Shown here: in pieces, positions 8,138 to 16,411 of the stretch
How the letters are laid out: the number at the start of each line of letters is the position of its first letter
Position numbering within the stretch: position 1 is the stretch's first letter
Translations under genes and position numbers: made by a program
The notes under the pieces: generated by a model
The model's database searches: none
Told to the model about the DNA's origin: nothing
Seen by the model: the letters and a program-made list of their open reading frames with translations, nothing else
Assembly (NCBI RefSeq): GCF_001419765.1
Contig: NZ_LIRK01000183.1
Location: 1 to 44,590 of the forward strand
Direction: 5' to 3'
Source of the DNA: Streptomyces torulosus
GTDB lineage: Bacteria; Actinomycetota; Actinomycetes; Streptomycetales; Streptomycetaceae
Length of the DNA stretch: 44,590 bases

Positions 8138-8323
8138 AAGTTGTAGGTCCAGATATGCACCTTGGTGCCCTTAGCGGTGCCCCCGCCGTCGGCATCGAGG
8201 AACTTGCCCATGGAGCGCGCGGTGCCGTCGGTGCAAAGCGATCAGGCCTGATCGGCACTGCCGCTGCAGCCCTGGACCTGGACGGCGGTTCCCGTCGGCG
8301 GTGCCGGCACCCTTGAGATCCGT
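8138..8323 (-). pseudogene. Remnant of a ricin-B-type (CBM13) domain lost from the SGNH hydrolase
   Basis: Reading on past the SGNH stop, the sequence continues as TDLKGAGTADG, shifts frame by one base, goes on as TAVQVQGCSGSADQA, meets a TGA, and continues SLCTDGTARSMGKFLDADGG and TKVHIWTYN. These are successive CBM13 repeat motifs (GKCLD..GxGTADGTxVQ, NGSxxQQW, GKCLDADGGGTANGTKVQIWDCN). The hydrolase's own stop replaces the Cys of GKC (TGC to TGA) and the second stop replaces the Trp of QQW (TGG to TGA). Thus two nonsense mutations and one indel removed a carbohydrate-binding domain. Confidence 0.8.
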
Positions 8324-9079
8324 TCACTTGCCGGCGAGGCCGGACCGCACGAGTGCGGACGCGGGGGCCGGGTTCTTCAGCCAACCGGCGCTGCCCGCGG
8401 CTTGGACGCCGCGGTGGAAGGCGTCTGCCATCTTCTGATAGCCCGAGTCGTTGGGGTGCAGAGGGTCAGCCAGGTCGGCCGTGGTCAAGCCGCTCATGTC
8501 GACGTATGCGACGCGCTTGCCCGCGCCCTGGGCGTTACTGACGATATGGCGGACGGCCTGGTTGTACATGCCCCGCCACTGCTCCTCCGTGCTGCTGGTG
8601 GAAACGACCAGGGAAGCGACGAGGACGGTGGCGTCGGGGACATCGGCGGTGATCTGGTTGACCAGTGACCTCAGCCGGGTGATAGCGGTGTCGACCTCCG
8701 AGGCCCTTCGGAGGTCGTTGGTACCGATGTGCAGCGTCACGACGTCGGGCCGGTAGCGCGTCAGCGAGGCGTCGGCGAGTGCGGCAATCTGGTCAATGCG
8801 ATATCCGGAGTGGCCTTCGTTGCCGGGGTCGGACATCGAACCGTTCTGCACCGAGCCCACGAAGTCCGGCGCATGGCCGTCCGCGGCAAGCTTGTTCCAC
8901 AACGGCCCCCGGTAGCCGTTGCCCGTACTGCTACCCACACCCCACGTTATCGAGTCGCCCAACGGCATTACCCGCAAAGGCGTGTCGGAGGCGACGAGGA
9001 CAGGGGTCGCACCTGTCGCCGTCACCCCGAGCGTGGTGGCGACAAGCGCGATCAAGGGTAGAACCCAGCACTTTCTCAT
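8324..9079 (-). CDS. Secreted SGNH/GDSL-family hydrolase, C-terminally truncated
   Basis: 251 residues, starting at ATG 9079 behind a good ribosome-binding site (GGGAGG). A Sec signal peptide covers about residues 1-30. The four SGNH blocks are present: block I PLGDSITWG with nucleophile Ser43, the block II Gly in NEGHSGYRI, block III HIGTNDLRR, and block V DPLHPND with Asp and His. The catalytic domain is therefore complete and predicts an extracellular esterase or acetyl-esterase. Its natural C-terminal ricin-type lectin domain is degraded (8138-8323), so the present stop is a recent one. The gene stands between DUF418 paralogues 2 and 3. SGNH enzymes often act on acyl groups of glycans, which may link them functionally; this is speculation. 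Confidence 0.85.
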   Translation of the reverse strand: MRKCWVLPLIALVATTLGVTATGATPVLVASDTPLRVMPLGDSITWGVGSSTGNGYRGPLWNKLAADGHAPDFVGSVQNGSMSDPGNEGHSGYRIDQIAALADASLTRYRPDVVTLHIGTNDLRRASEVDTAITRLRSLVNQITADVPDATVLVASLVVSTSSTEEQWRGMYNQAVRHIVSNAQGAGKRVAYVDMSGLTTADLADPLHPNDSGYQKMADAFHRGVQAAGSAGWLKNPAPASALVRSGLAGK

Positions 9080-9450
9080 GGAGTTTCCTCCCTTTCGCGA
9101 GTGATTGCGGAATCAGCGGGGCTGCGACGACGCCCCTCTCGGCTTCCAGCCCTTCGCACACGAGGGCGCCGTGAGGCCGTTGCCCCTCAGGGATGCGTCC
9201 TCCCGGCAGGCGGGCGGGATGGCTCCGGCGTGCAGTGGTCGGGCCCGTTGATCGTGGTCATGGCCCTCAGACTGGAGGCCGGGCCGATCACGGCCCATCC
9301 GGCAGAAGGCTGCCGTCGCCCTGCCGAGTGGTGGGTGCTACCCCGCCGTGTGGCTGTAGCTGCAGCTCAGCGGGCCGCCGGGACCGATCGGGGCTTTAGG
9401 GTCGAGTCGGCATGGGCCGGACGGTGTGAACGAAAAGTCAGGGGGAGCGC
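9080..9450. other. 371-bp divergent intergenic region, no gene seen
   Basis: It separates the SGNH hydrolase (leftward) from the LuxR-type response regulator (rightward). No coding region, long repeat or terminator could be supported. AGCTGCAGCT near 9360 is a short palindrome of doubtful meaning. It must hold both promoters. Confidence 0.5.
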
Positions 9451-10122
9451 GTGATCCGGGTAATGGTGGTCGACGACGAGGCTCTGGTCCGCTCGGGCTT
9501 CCAGCTGATTCTGGGCACATCCGAGGACATCGAGGTCGTCGCGACCGCGAGTGGCGGTGAGGCGGTCGAGACGGTCCGCCGGGTGCGGCCGGACGTGGTG
9601 CTGCTGGACATCCGGATGCCGGACGTCGACGGGCTCACCGTGCTCCGGGAGCTGCGCACAATGGCGGACCCGCCGGTGGTGGCGATGCTGACGACGTTCG
9701 ACGCCGATGAGTACATCCTCACCGCCCTGCACTCCGGCGCGGCCGGTTTCCTGCTGAAGGACACCGAGCCGGAGCAGCTCGCCCACCTGGTGCGGACCCT
9801 GGCCGCGGGTGGTGTGGTGCTCTCCCCGAAGGCGTCACGGACTTTGCTGCACAGCCATCCCGGCGCCGGGACGGCGGTGGACGAGGACGCCGCCCGGGTC
9901 CGGCTGCTCACCGCACGCGAGCGTGATGTTCTCGTCCTGGTGGCGGAAGGGCTGTCGAACGCCGACATCGGGGCGCGTATCCATCTGGGGGCGGGCACGG
10001 TGAAGGACCATGTCAGCGCCATCCTGACCAAGCTCCGTGTGACCAGCCGGGTGCAGGCGGCCCTGCTGGCGCAGCGGGCAGGACTCCTCGACGAGCGCCT
10101 GCGGTCGGAGGTCGGCGGATGA
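9451..10122 (+). CDS. NarL/LuxR-family response regulator
   Basis: 223 residues, starting at GTG 9451 with GGGGGAG a few nt upstream. The receiver domain (about 1-120) has the acidic pair DD8-9, phospho-acceptor Asp53 (VVLLDIRMPDVDG) and the KD switch (LLKDTEP). The C-terminal LuxR helix-turn-helix is LTARERDVLVLVAEGLSNAD and onwards to VKDHVSAILTKLRVTSRVQA. It overlaps by ATGA the start of its cognate histidine kinase, which is now broken by frameshift. The regulator itself looks intact but has probably lost its phosphodonor. Confidence 0.9.
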   Translation: MIRVMVVDDEALVRSGFQLILGTSEDIEVVATASGGEAVETVRRVRPDVVLLDIRMPDVDGLTVLRELRTMADPPVVAMLTTFDADEYILTALHSGAAGFLLKDTEPEQLAHLVRTLAAGGVVLSPKASRTLLHSHPGAGTAVDEDAARVRLLTARERDVLVLVAEGLSNADIGARIHLGAGTVKDHVSAILTKLRVTSRVQAALLAQRAGLLDERLRSEVGG

Positions 10123-11160
10123 GCCGTGCACGCGCCCTGTGGCAGCGGGTTCCCGCGCCGGTCATCGACCTCGCCCTGGTGGCCGCGGCGGCCCTGGACG
10201 TGCGGCTGAACGACTGGGAGCCCACGCGCCTCGAGTTCGCGCTGGCGGCTGTCGGGTGCACCGCGCTGGCCTTCCGGCGCCGGTTCCCGCTCGTCGTCTT
10301 CCTGCTCACCCTGCCGATCGCGCTGACGCAGGAGGTCGCCGTCGCTGTGCTCGTGGCGCTGTTCACCCTGGCCGAACGCTCCCGCAACCGCCGTCTCCTC
10401 GCCGGGTGCGTCGCCCTGGCCGCCGTCGCGAGCAGCACTCCGTGGCCCCTGGCCGAGGTCGACCGGACCATGACATTGGTCTTCTTCGTGTGCGGCCTGG
10501 CTACGGCCGCGGCACCGGTCCTCTTCGGCCAGCTACTCCAGGCACAGCGGGACCTGGCGCGGCGGTTGGCCGAGATCGAGGAAGCCCGAGAACACGAACG
10601 CGCCCTGCACGCCCAAGCCGTCCTCGCCCGCGAACGCGCCCAACTCGCCCGCGAGATGCACGACGTCGTCTCCCACCAGGTCAGCCTCATCGCCGTACAA
10701 GCCGGCGCGCTGCAGGTCGCCACCCAGGACACGAACGCCAAGAACGCCGCCCGCACCATCCGCTCGCTGAGCGTCACCACGCTCGACGAGCTGCGCACCA
10801 TGTTCACCCTGCTGCGGGCCTCCGGCGGCGACGCCACCGAGCTGACACTCAGCCCACCCTTGCCGACCTGCGTAAACTCGTGGAATCGAGCGGCACTCAC
10901 GTACAGCTGACGGGGGAACTGCCGCCCACGGTGAGCACACCCACCCAACGCGCCCTCTACCGTACGGTTCAGGAAGCGCTGACCAACGTCCGCAAACACG
11001 CACCTGGCGCCACGGCCAGCGTCGAGTTGTGGCAGGACGGCGAGAGCATCGGAGTGACCGTCACCAACACCCTTTCCACGCGTCCTTCCCTGTCTCTCCC
11101 CGGTTCCCAGCAAGGCCTCGTCGGGCTGCGGAACGCGCCGACATCCTGCACGGCACCCCC
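10119..11160 (+). pseudogene. Sensor histidine kinase (HisKA_3 type), frameshifted and 3'-deleted
   Basis: The start overlaps the response regulator (ATGA). The first frame encodes several N-terminal membrane helices and the dimerisation box REMHDVVSHQVSLIAVQAGA with the phospho-accepting His, then runs out at 10910 in unrelated residues. Near 10850 the reading continues in another frame as QPTLADLRKLVESSG and onward to the N-box ALTNVRKHAPGA, GVTVTN and GLVGLR, so about one base was lost at CTGACACTCAGCC. A second shift at about 11130 leads to ERADILHGT, and shortly afterwards kinase homology stops at a junction with another gene. The ATP-binding domain is therefore out of frame and incomplete, and no active kinase can be made without recoding. 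Confidence 0.8.
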
Positions 11161-11462
11161 ACCACCAGCGGCCATTCGGCGAACACGGCACGCACCACAC
11201 CCCGTACGCCGGGACGTCCCTGCGCGTCGCGGTGGGCGATCTGGTGGGCGTAACCATGGGCCAGGGCCGAGGCGAGGGCGGTGAACAGGACCCACAGGGC
11301 GTCGTCCATGCGTGCCGCTCGAGTCGTCTCGCCGAACTGGGTGAGCGCGGCGACGGCCGAACTCGACACCAGCAGCCCGTACACGCCGCCGAACAGCGCG
11401 GTCGGCTGCGCCAGCCAGCTCCACACCGCACGTCTGTGACCGATGGAGGACTCGGTGTACAT
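11150..11462 (-). pseudogene. 3'-truncated small membrane protein gene
   Basis: From ATG 11462 the minus strand encodes AVWSWLAQPTALFGGVYGLL.., ..MDDALWVLFTALASALAHGY.. and ..FAEWPLVVGV, which reads like a polytopic Streptomyces membrane protein with helices at the N-terminus and a further one starting at the end. After about residue 103 the sequence becomes the antisense of the histidine kinase and loses membrane character. Together with the abrupt end of kinase homology this marks a deletion junction near 11150-11160 that removed the 3' ends of both convergent genes. The family is not identified. Confidence 0.55.
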
Positions 11463-11564
11463 GGGCGGCCTTTCGCGGTCTTGGTCTGCGTGGGTGTGGG
11501 TGTGGTTGGTTGTCCGGCCGGGCGTGGGGCAGTGGCCGACCGGACTACCTCGCGTGTGGTGGGG

Positions 11565-11708
11565 TCATCGGGCGGGTCCGGCCGTTCCCGGGGCGAGGGC
11601 ACGTACCAGCGCTCCGGGCACCTCAGGGCGTACGACGAGCAGGACAAGGGCGCCCGCCGCCAGCACCAGGCCGAGGAACCTCAGGAATTGGCCCCCGGGA
11701 GAAACCAC
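11565..11708 (-). CDS. Possible 47-residue single-helix membrane peptide
   Basis: A short frame from GTG 11708 encodes a peptide with one clear hydrophobic segment (FLRFLGLVLAAGALVLLVV) followed by a basic-polar tail. No strong ribosome-binding site was noticed and no family is recognised. It could equally be the remnant of a larger membrane gene in this decaying region. Weak call. Confidence 0.25.
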   Translation of the reverse strand: MVSPGGQFLRFLGLVLAAGALVLLVVRPEVPGALVRALAPGTAGPAR

Positions 11709-11895
11709 GTCATGCCCCGGTTCGTCAGCTGGTGAGGTGCGGGAGGTGTCGGGCTCCTCGTGCCGCGCACGGTGTGTCGTGCCTCCACCCTGGAAGCCCA
11801 GCCTCCGCACGCCCATCCGGCACCTGTCGGGTCCACCCCCGCCGAGTGGCTGAACAAGACCACCGCCCGGTCGCACCGGACCGGGTCGGGGACGA

Positions 11896-11967
11896 GGTTC
11901 CGCTGGTCGGCAGGGCGGTACCCGCCGGTCGGCGGGGGCGTCACCGAAACCTGCCGGATGGCCCGCC
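11896..11967 (+). promoter_or_regulatory. Conserved 72-bp leader of DUF418 paralogue 3
   Basis: This is an ungapped counterpart of 4631-4702, again ending 27 bp before the start codon. It keeps the 22-bp-spaced direct repeat (CTGGTCGGCAGGGCG / CCGGTCGGCGGGGGCG) and the terminal GAAACCTGCCGGATG. Conservation between copies whose further upstream sequences differ argues for a functional operator or mRNA element. Confidence 0.65.
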
Positions 11968-11994
11968 CCCTGAGCTCCGCGCGAGGTTTGCCGT

Positions 11995-13263
11995 ATGACA
12001 CAGACGCAGCCGCCGCAGGAGACGTCAGCTCTCCCGGAGACCTCACCTCCGCCGCCCCGAGCCTCCCCCCAGCCCGCCGTGCCGGCCTCGCCCGGTCCCG
12101 CGATGGGACGCCTTGTCGGGGTGGACCTGGCCCGCGCGCTGGCGGTGTTCGGCATGTACGTCGTGCACATCGGCCCCCCGCTGTCCGCCACGACCGGCGT
12201 CGCCAGCTGGATCCGCTACATGGCGGACGGTCACTCGTCGGTCCTGTTCGCCACTCTCGCCGGGTTCTCACTGATGCTGATCGCCGGCCGCCGCGAGCCC
12301 AAGACCGGCCTGGCGGGCCGGCAGGCGAAGGCCCGCATCGCGATCCGCGCCGTGGTCCTGCTGGTGCTGGGCACCGTGCTGGCGATGGAGTACGGGGGAG
12401 TGATCATCCTCGGCTTCTACGGGGTCTACTTCCTCCTCGCCCTGCCCCTGGTGCGCCTGAGTGCCAGGACACTCGCGATCATCGCGGCCGCTTTCGCCCT
12501 CGTCACACCGCAGCTGGCGTTCCTCCTGAACTCGCTGCTGACGTCGTCGGTCCAGGAGAGCATCAACGCCTACGACCCGCTCCGCCGCCTCAGCGAGGTC
12601 GGAGTGCTCGACCTGCTGCTCACCGGCTTCTACCCGGCGCTCACATGGATGTCCTTCGTGATCGCGGGCATGGCACTGGGCCGCCTCGACCTGTCCTCCG
12701 GCACCGTTCAGAAGCGCCTCGCCGCTCTCGGCGCCTCCCTCACCGCGGCCGCCTACAGCATGTCCCTGCTGCTCGCCGGATCGGGCGCGTTGAGGAGCAC
12801 GGCGGAAGACGGGGCGTCGTCCGGCAGCTCCGGGGCGATGCCCCCCGCCAGCGGTTCGATGCCGCCCGACGGGGGGTCGTTCCCCGAGATGTCCGCGTCG
12901 TACCTGCTGAAGGCCGGGCCGCACAGCGGGACCTCGTTCGACATCATCGGCAGCGTGGGCGTCGCGATCCTCGTGATCGTGGGCGCGACGGTGGCGATGG
13001 ACCGCCTGCCGCGACTGCGCTGCCTTGCCAAGCCGGTCATCGCCGTGGGCACCATGTCCCTGACCGCCTACGTCGGCCACTTCCTCGCCCAGTCCGCGCT
13101 GTCCGTGCCCGCCGGGACCGGCACCCAGCAATCTTGGGTGCCGCTGATCATGTTCGTCCTCGGGGCGACCGTGTTCGCCGCGATCTGGTCCCGCTTCTTC
13201 CGGCGAGGCCCCCTGGAATACCTCCTCAACGCCGCCACCAAGCCGGCGAAGCACATCCGATGA
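11995..13263 (+). CDS. DUF418/HGSNAT-like multispanning membrane protein, paralogue 3
   Basis: A 422-residue paralogue of the proteins at 4730 and 6740, starting at ATG 11995 (MTQTQPPQE). It shares LVGVDLARALAVFGMYVVHI, LAGFSLMLIAGRREPKTGL, YDPLRRLSEVGVLDLLLTGF, PVIAVGTMSLTAYVGH and WSRFFRRGPLEYLLNAATK, and is clearly closer to paralogue 1 than to paralogue 2. Its Pro/Gly/Met loop (about residues 265-300) is again the most divergent part. A truncated TetR-family regulator follows in the same direction, possibly its former repressor. The terminator stem is the same as after paralogue 1. Confidence 0.85.
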   Translation: MTQTQPPQETSALPETSPPPPRASPQPAVPASPGPAMGRLVGVDLARALAVFGMYVVHIGPPLSATTGVASWIRYMADGHSSVLFATLAGFSLMLIAGRREPKTGLAGRQAKARIAIRAVVLLVLGTVLAMEYGGVIILGFYGVYFLLALPLVRLSARTLAIIAAAFALVTPQLAFLLNSLLTSSVQESINAYDPLRRLSEVGVLDLLLTGFYPALTWMSFVIAGMALGRLDLSSGTVQKRLAALGASLTAAAYSMSLLLAGSGALRSTAEDGASSGSSGAMPPASGSMPPDGGSFPEMSASYLLKAGPHSGTSFDIIGSVGVAILVIVGATVAMDRLPRLRCLAKPVIAVGTMSLTAYVGHFLAQSALSVPAGTGTQQSWVPLIMFVLGATVFAAIWSRFFRRGPLEYLLNAATKPAKHIR

Positions 13264-13270
13264 GACCCGG

Positions 13271-13302
13271 CCGGGGTGGGACGCCCCCTCGCTCCACCCC
13301 GG
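13271..13302 (+). terminator. Hairpin terminator after DUF418 paralogue 3
   Basis: CCGGGGTGG (13271-13279) pairs perfectly with CCACCCCGG (13294-13302) around a 14-nt loop, 7 bp after the stop codon. It is homologous to the hairpin at 6016-6045. Confidence 0.7.
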
Positions 13303-13439
13303 CACCGCGATGCCCGAGCAGTTCCTCATTGAAGAGGGCGAGGTCCTGCGGACGTCACCATGGTGTCTGGGTGGGGGAAGTGGCACCAGCGCTTTCGACG
13401 GGTGTTAAACCCGCAGGTAGAGGGGAGGCTGGGGGGAAC

Positions 13440-13575
13440 GTGGATTTGGCGGGGCGGCCCGTCCGGTGCGACGTCGCAGGGGCCCTCGACCAGCTTCGGA
13501 CCCGGTTTCGGCAACAACGGCTCAATGGGCGACCACAGTTCGTCCGAGACGATCCACTGCCGCGACTGGCGTTCA
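13440..13575 (-). pseudogene. Remnant of an IS5-type transposase N-terminus
   Basis: The minus strand reads RQWIVSDELWSPIEPLLPKP then GPKLVEG, the characteristic beginning of IS5-family transposases (I.SDELW..IEPLLP). The following residues lose similarity within about 40 codons and there is no DDE core, so only a short 5' fragment remains. It abuts the beheaded TetR gene on its right and probably marks the event that removed that gene's DNA-binding domain. No inverted repeats were identified. Confidence 0.6.
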
Positions 13576-13599
13576 GCTCAGCAGCACGAACTTCGACTA

Positions 13600-14042
13600 T
13601 CGAGGCGGCGGTGGTCGACGCCCTGGAGGAGTTCGGCCAGACCTACGACGAGCGGCTGACCGGGATCGACGACCCGGCGGAACTCGTCGCGGCCGGCTTC
13701 CGGCTCAGCGCCCGCATGTCCGACTCCCACCCGGAGCTGATGCAGGTCCTGCGCCGCCGCGGCCTGGGACACATCCACTCGGACAACGGACTGGCCCGAC
13801 GGGCGCTGCGCGATCTCCAGGTCGGCATCGCCTCCGGCCGCTTCACCACCCTCGACCCGAGGGTCGCCCTGTCCGCGCTGGGCGGAACCCTGCTGGCCCT
13901 GGTGGAGCTGCGTTTCGCCCGCCCCGAGGTGGACGGCGACGAGGCCGCGATGAACCTCGCCGAGATGGTTTTGCGCATGCTGGCCGTCCCCGCGGACGAC
14001 GCCCACGAGGTAGCCCGGCGCCCCCTGCCCGACCTGGACTGA
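13600..14042 (+). pseudogene. TetR-family regulator lacking its DNA-binding domain
   Basis: From about 13600 the frame encodes AVVDALEEFGQTYDERLTGI, DPAELVAAGFRLSARMSDSH and onwards to the stop at 14042, an all-helical stretch of about 145 residues typical of the ligand-binding C-terminal domain of TetR/AcrR repressors. The expected N-terminal helix-turn-helix of about 50 residues is absent; upstream lies antisense of an IS5-type remnant instead. The gene follows DUF418 paralogue 3 in the same direction, so it may have regulated the paralogues through the conserved leader. Without the helix-turn-helix it cannot do so. Confidence 0.65.
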
Positions 14043-14314
14043 CGGCCCCGCACGACGGGAAGGGCGCGCCTCCCGTGACCGGGCCGCGGGCCGCGCGCGG
14101 CAGCCGCCCCCGGCTCGGGCTGGTTGACCAAGCCGGTCTGCGGGAAGCCGTGGTTGCCGGGCCGTCGGCCCACCAACACCGCGCCCGCCGAGTCGCCCTG
14201 CGAGCCCTCCTCGGCGACGGCGCCGCCGAACCCGGCCCTGTTCAAGGGCCTCGCCGGTGCGGGAGCGGTCGGCCCGCCGTAGGAAGGCACTTTCCGGTGC
14301 GCGATACTCGGCCG

Positions 14315-14803
14315 ATGAGTTCACGCAAAGCTCCGGGCAGCCGGCCGATCATGATCCGGAGGGCCGTCGCGGGGGACGCCAAGCGGCTCACGCGGCTCGT
14401 GCGTGGCTCAGGTGCCTACGAGGGCAAGTACGCGGCGGCGGTCGCGGGCTACCGGGTCGGTGCTGATTACATCGAGGCCCACCGCACCTTTGTGGCTGTC
14501 GGCGCCGAGGAAGACGGGGGCCGGGTCCTCGGGTTCTACTCCCTCGTCCTCGCTCCACCGGAGCTCGACCTGCTGTTCGTCGCCGACGACGTGCAAGGAC
14601 GGGGTATTGGCCGGCTGCTCGTCGCGCACATGCAGTCCGAGGCCCGTGCCGCCGGGATCGACCGTCTCAAGGTCGTGTCGCATGTTCTCGCCGAGGGCTT
14701 CTACCACCGCGTCGGCGCGGTGCGGACAGGGACCGCGTTCGCTAACCCGCCCGCCGTGCCGTGGGACCGTCCCGAATTCGAGTTCCGCATTCCTGTGGGA
14801 TGA
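14315..14803 (+). CDS. GNAT-family N-acetyltransferase
   Basis: 162 residues from ATG 14315; an internal ATG at 14351 (MIRRAV..) matches where GNAT domains usually begin and is an alternative start. The fold is recognisable by IMIRRAVAGDAKRLTRLVRG, the strand GRVLGFYSLVL, the acetyl-CoA-binding motif VQGRGIGRLLVAHMQSEA (Q/RxxGxG) and YHRVGAVRTG. It transfers an acetyl group from acetyl-CoA to an unknown amine. It stands alone between the TetR remnant and the convergent GT-C-like gene. The 272 bp before it contain no convincing gene. Confidence 0.85.
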   Translation: MSSRKAPGSRPIMIRRAVAGDAKRLTRLVRGSGAYEGKYAAAVAGYRVGADYIEAHRTFVAVGAEEDGGRVLGFYSLVLAPPELDLLFVADDVQGRGIGRLLVAHMQSEARAAGIDRLKVVSHVLAEGFYHRVGAVRTGTAFANPPAVPWDRPEFEFRIPVG

Positions 14804-14973
14804 ACACCGGGTGCCGGTGGGCGGGGCAGCGGCTCGGCCTCGTGGCAGGAAGCCGCAGGGCGGTCACGGCCGGGAGCGGGTGCCGCGCGCGGAAGGGCGC
14901 GTCGGCCGTCGTGCTCCAGGAGCTCGCCGGGTGGACGACGGGTTCTCCCCGTGCCGCCCGCACCGGGGGCGCC

Positions 14974-16296
14974 TCACCAGCCCGTCAGCAACAGGTGGTT
15001 GAGGAGCAGGGCCAGGGTCGCCTGGGCGGTCAGCCAGGCGCGGGGGCGGTCGAGGAAGGCGCCTGCCGCGAGCAGCCACATCGCGAACGGCAGCCAGATC
15101 CGTTCCGTCTCGGCCTTGCTCATCCCGGACAGGTCGGCGACGAGCAGCATGAGCAGGGCCGAGCACAGCAGCAGCCCCAGACGGCGCTCCGCGGCGGGCG
15201 AGGCGCCCCACCGCGCCAGGACGGCGCCCGTGCGGCGCAGGCCCGCCACCGTCGCCGGACCCACGACGAGGACGGTGCACGCGAGATTGGCCCACACCCA
15301 GTAGCCGTACGGGCGGAAGCCGCCCGCGCCCTGGTGGTAGCGCTCCACCAGCAGGCGGTACGCCTCCCACCAGTCGAAGCCCACCACGGTGAACGCCGCC
15401 GGGACGACGCAGAGTCCCCCGATCACGTACGGGACGACCGCCCGCCGCCGGGCGCCGAGGAACAGGACGGCGGCGACCATCACGCCGAAGAGCGTGAGGC
15501 CGTACGACAGGTAGACCGTGAGCCCGAGGAGGAGCCCGGCGGCGAAGGCGGTCGTCCGCGGCCGGTGCCCGGTCACCGCGAGGGCCAGGAACGCCACGGC
15601 CCAGGCGGCGACCGCCGCGAAGTACCCGTCCGCCGACGTCCCGGCCCACACCGCCGCCGGGGACAGGACGAGGAACGGGGCGGCGCGGCGCGCCAGGGCC
15701 TCGCTCGTGAGCGTCCGTACGGTGACGAGGACCGCGGCCGTGGTGGCCGCCCCCACCGTGATGACGAGGACACCCGCCCAGGCACCGCCGCCCAGGCCGA
15801 TCCGGTCGAGGAGGACGAAGGTGAGTGTGGCCCCCGGCGGGTGGCCCGCGACGTGCGGGGGCCAGTGGTCGGGGGAGCCGAGCAGGATGTGCCGGGTGAA
15901 GTCCCGCAGGGTGCGGGGGATGTCGTCGAAGCGGTCGATGACCTGGAGGTACTCGTACCGGGTCGTCAGTCGGCGGGCGATCCCGCGGTGCCAGCCGTCG
16001 ACGAGGGCGAGCGAGAACGTCCACGCCGTGGCGGTGGCCCACGCGGTCCACAGCAGGGGCCGCCAGGGCAGCCGGGCGGCCAGGGCCGGGCCGTACGCCA
16101 CGACGGCGACCGCCACGGTCAGCGCGGCGGGCGTGCCCGGGCCGGCGTGGGGCAGCCAGTTGGCGTACAGGGGCGGCCACCCCACGTGCAGGACGTCCTT
16201 GGCGCGCTTGACGGCGACGCCGACCAGCGCGGCCGTCACGACGAGCAGCGCGGCGGCGGCGACGGCGTACAGGTCGCGGCGGAGATCGCGGTTCAC
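14974..16296 (-). CDS. GT-C-like polytopic membrane glycosyltransferase candidate
   Basis: 440 residues with about 11 hydrophobic helices. A first helix (LYAVAAAALLVVTAALVGVA) is followed by a large extracytoplasmic loop with YEYLQVIDRFDDIPRTL.. and then VAGHPPGATLTFVLLDRIG; the HPPG motif before a helix is seen in actinobacterial GT-C mannosyltransferase-like proteins that use polyprenyl-phosphate sugars. A late acidic/basic loop (GMSKAETERIW) fits the family. The start at 16296 faces the divergent molybdoenzyme gene, and the 115-bp gap between them holds one copy of the cluster box (16350-16367). Inference: it transfers a sugar from a lipid donor outside the membrane. The substrate is unknown. 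Confidence 0.65.
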   Translation of the reverse strand: MNRDLRRDLYAVAAAALLVVTAALVGVAVKRAKDVLHVGWPPLYANWLPHAGPGTPAALTVAVAVVAYGPALAARLPWRPLLWTAWATATAWTFSLALVDGWHRGIARRLTTRYEYLQVIDRFDDIPRTLRDFTRHILLGSPDHWPPHVAGHPPGATLTFVLLDRIGLGGGAWAGVLVITVGAATTAAVLVTVRTLTSEALARRAAPFLVLSPAAVWAGTSADGYFAAVAAWAVAFLALAVTGHRPRTTAFAAGLLLGLTVYLSYGLTLFGVMVAAVLFLGARRRAVVPYVIGGLCVVPAAFTVVGFDWWEAYRLLVERYHQGAGGFRPYGYWVWANLACTVLVVGPATVAGLRRTGAVLARWGASPAAERRLGLLLCSALLMLLVADLSGMSKAETERIWLPFAMWLLAAGAFLDRPRAWLTAQATLALLLNHLLLTGW

Positions 16297-16349
16297 GCTC
16301 CGAGACGTTAGGCCGGACAGCGGCCGGTGCCCGCCCGACGGGCGCGGAC

Positions 16350-16367
16350 GTCAGCGTTTCGTCATGA
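16350..16367 (+). promoter_or_regulatory. Cluster box B: candidate OmpR-type regulator site
   Basis: GTCAGCGTTTCGTCATGA contains the half-sites GTCA and GTCA with an 11-bp period, the geometry used by OmpR/PhoB-type winged-helix regulators. It ends 45 bp before the start codon of the molybdoenzyme gene, the same distance as box C from the GT2 gene. Confidence 0.6.
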
Positions 16368-16411
16368 GTCGCGCACCCCCGCACGGGGTGCCCCGGGCCT
16401 AGCGTCGGGGC

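Noticed and set aside
9359..9368. AGCTGCAGCT palindrome before the LuxR-type regulator considered as an operator.
   Set aside because: Ten-base palindromes of this kind are expected by chance in 45 kb, and no second copy or partner site was found.
14099..14290. Minus-strand segment with EGSQGDSAGAVLV, reminiscent of a serine-protease GDSGG motif.
   Set aside because: The match is a single short motif with no His or Asp blocks and no neighbouring protease sequence; chance in GC-rich DNA is more likely.
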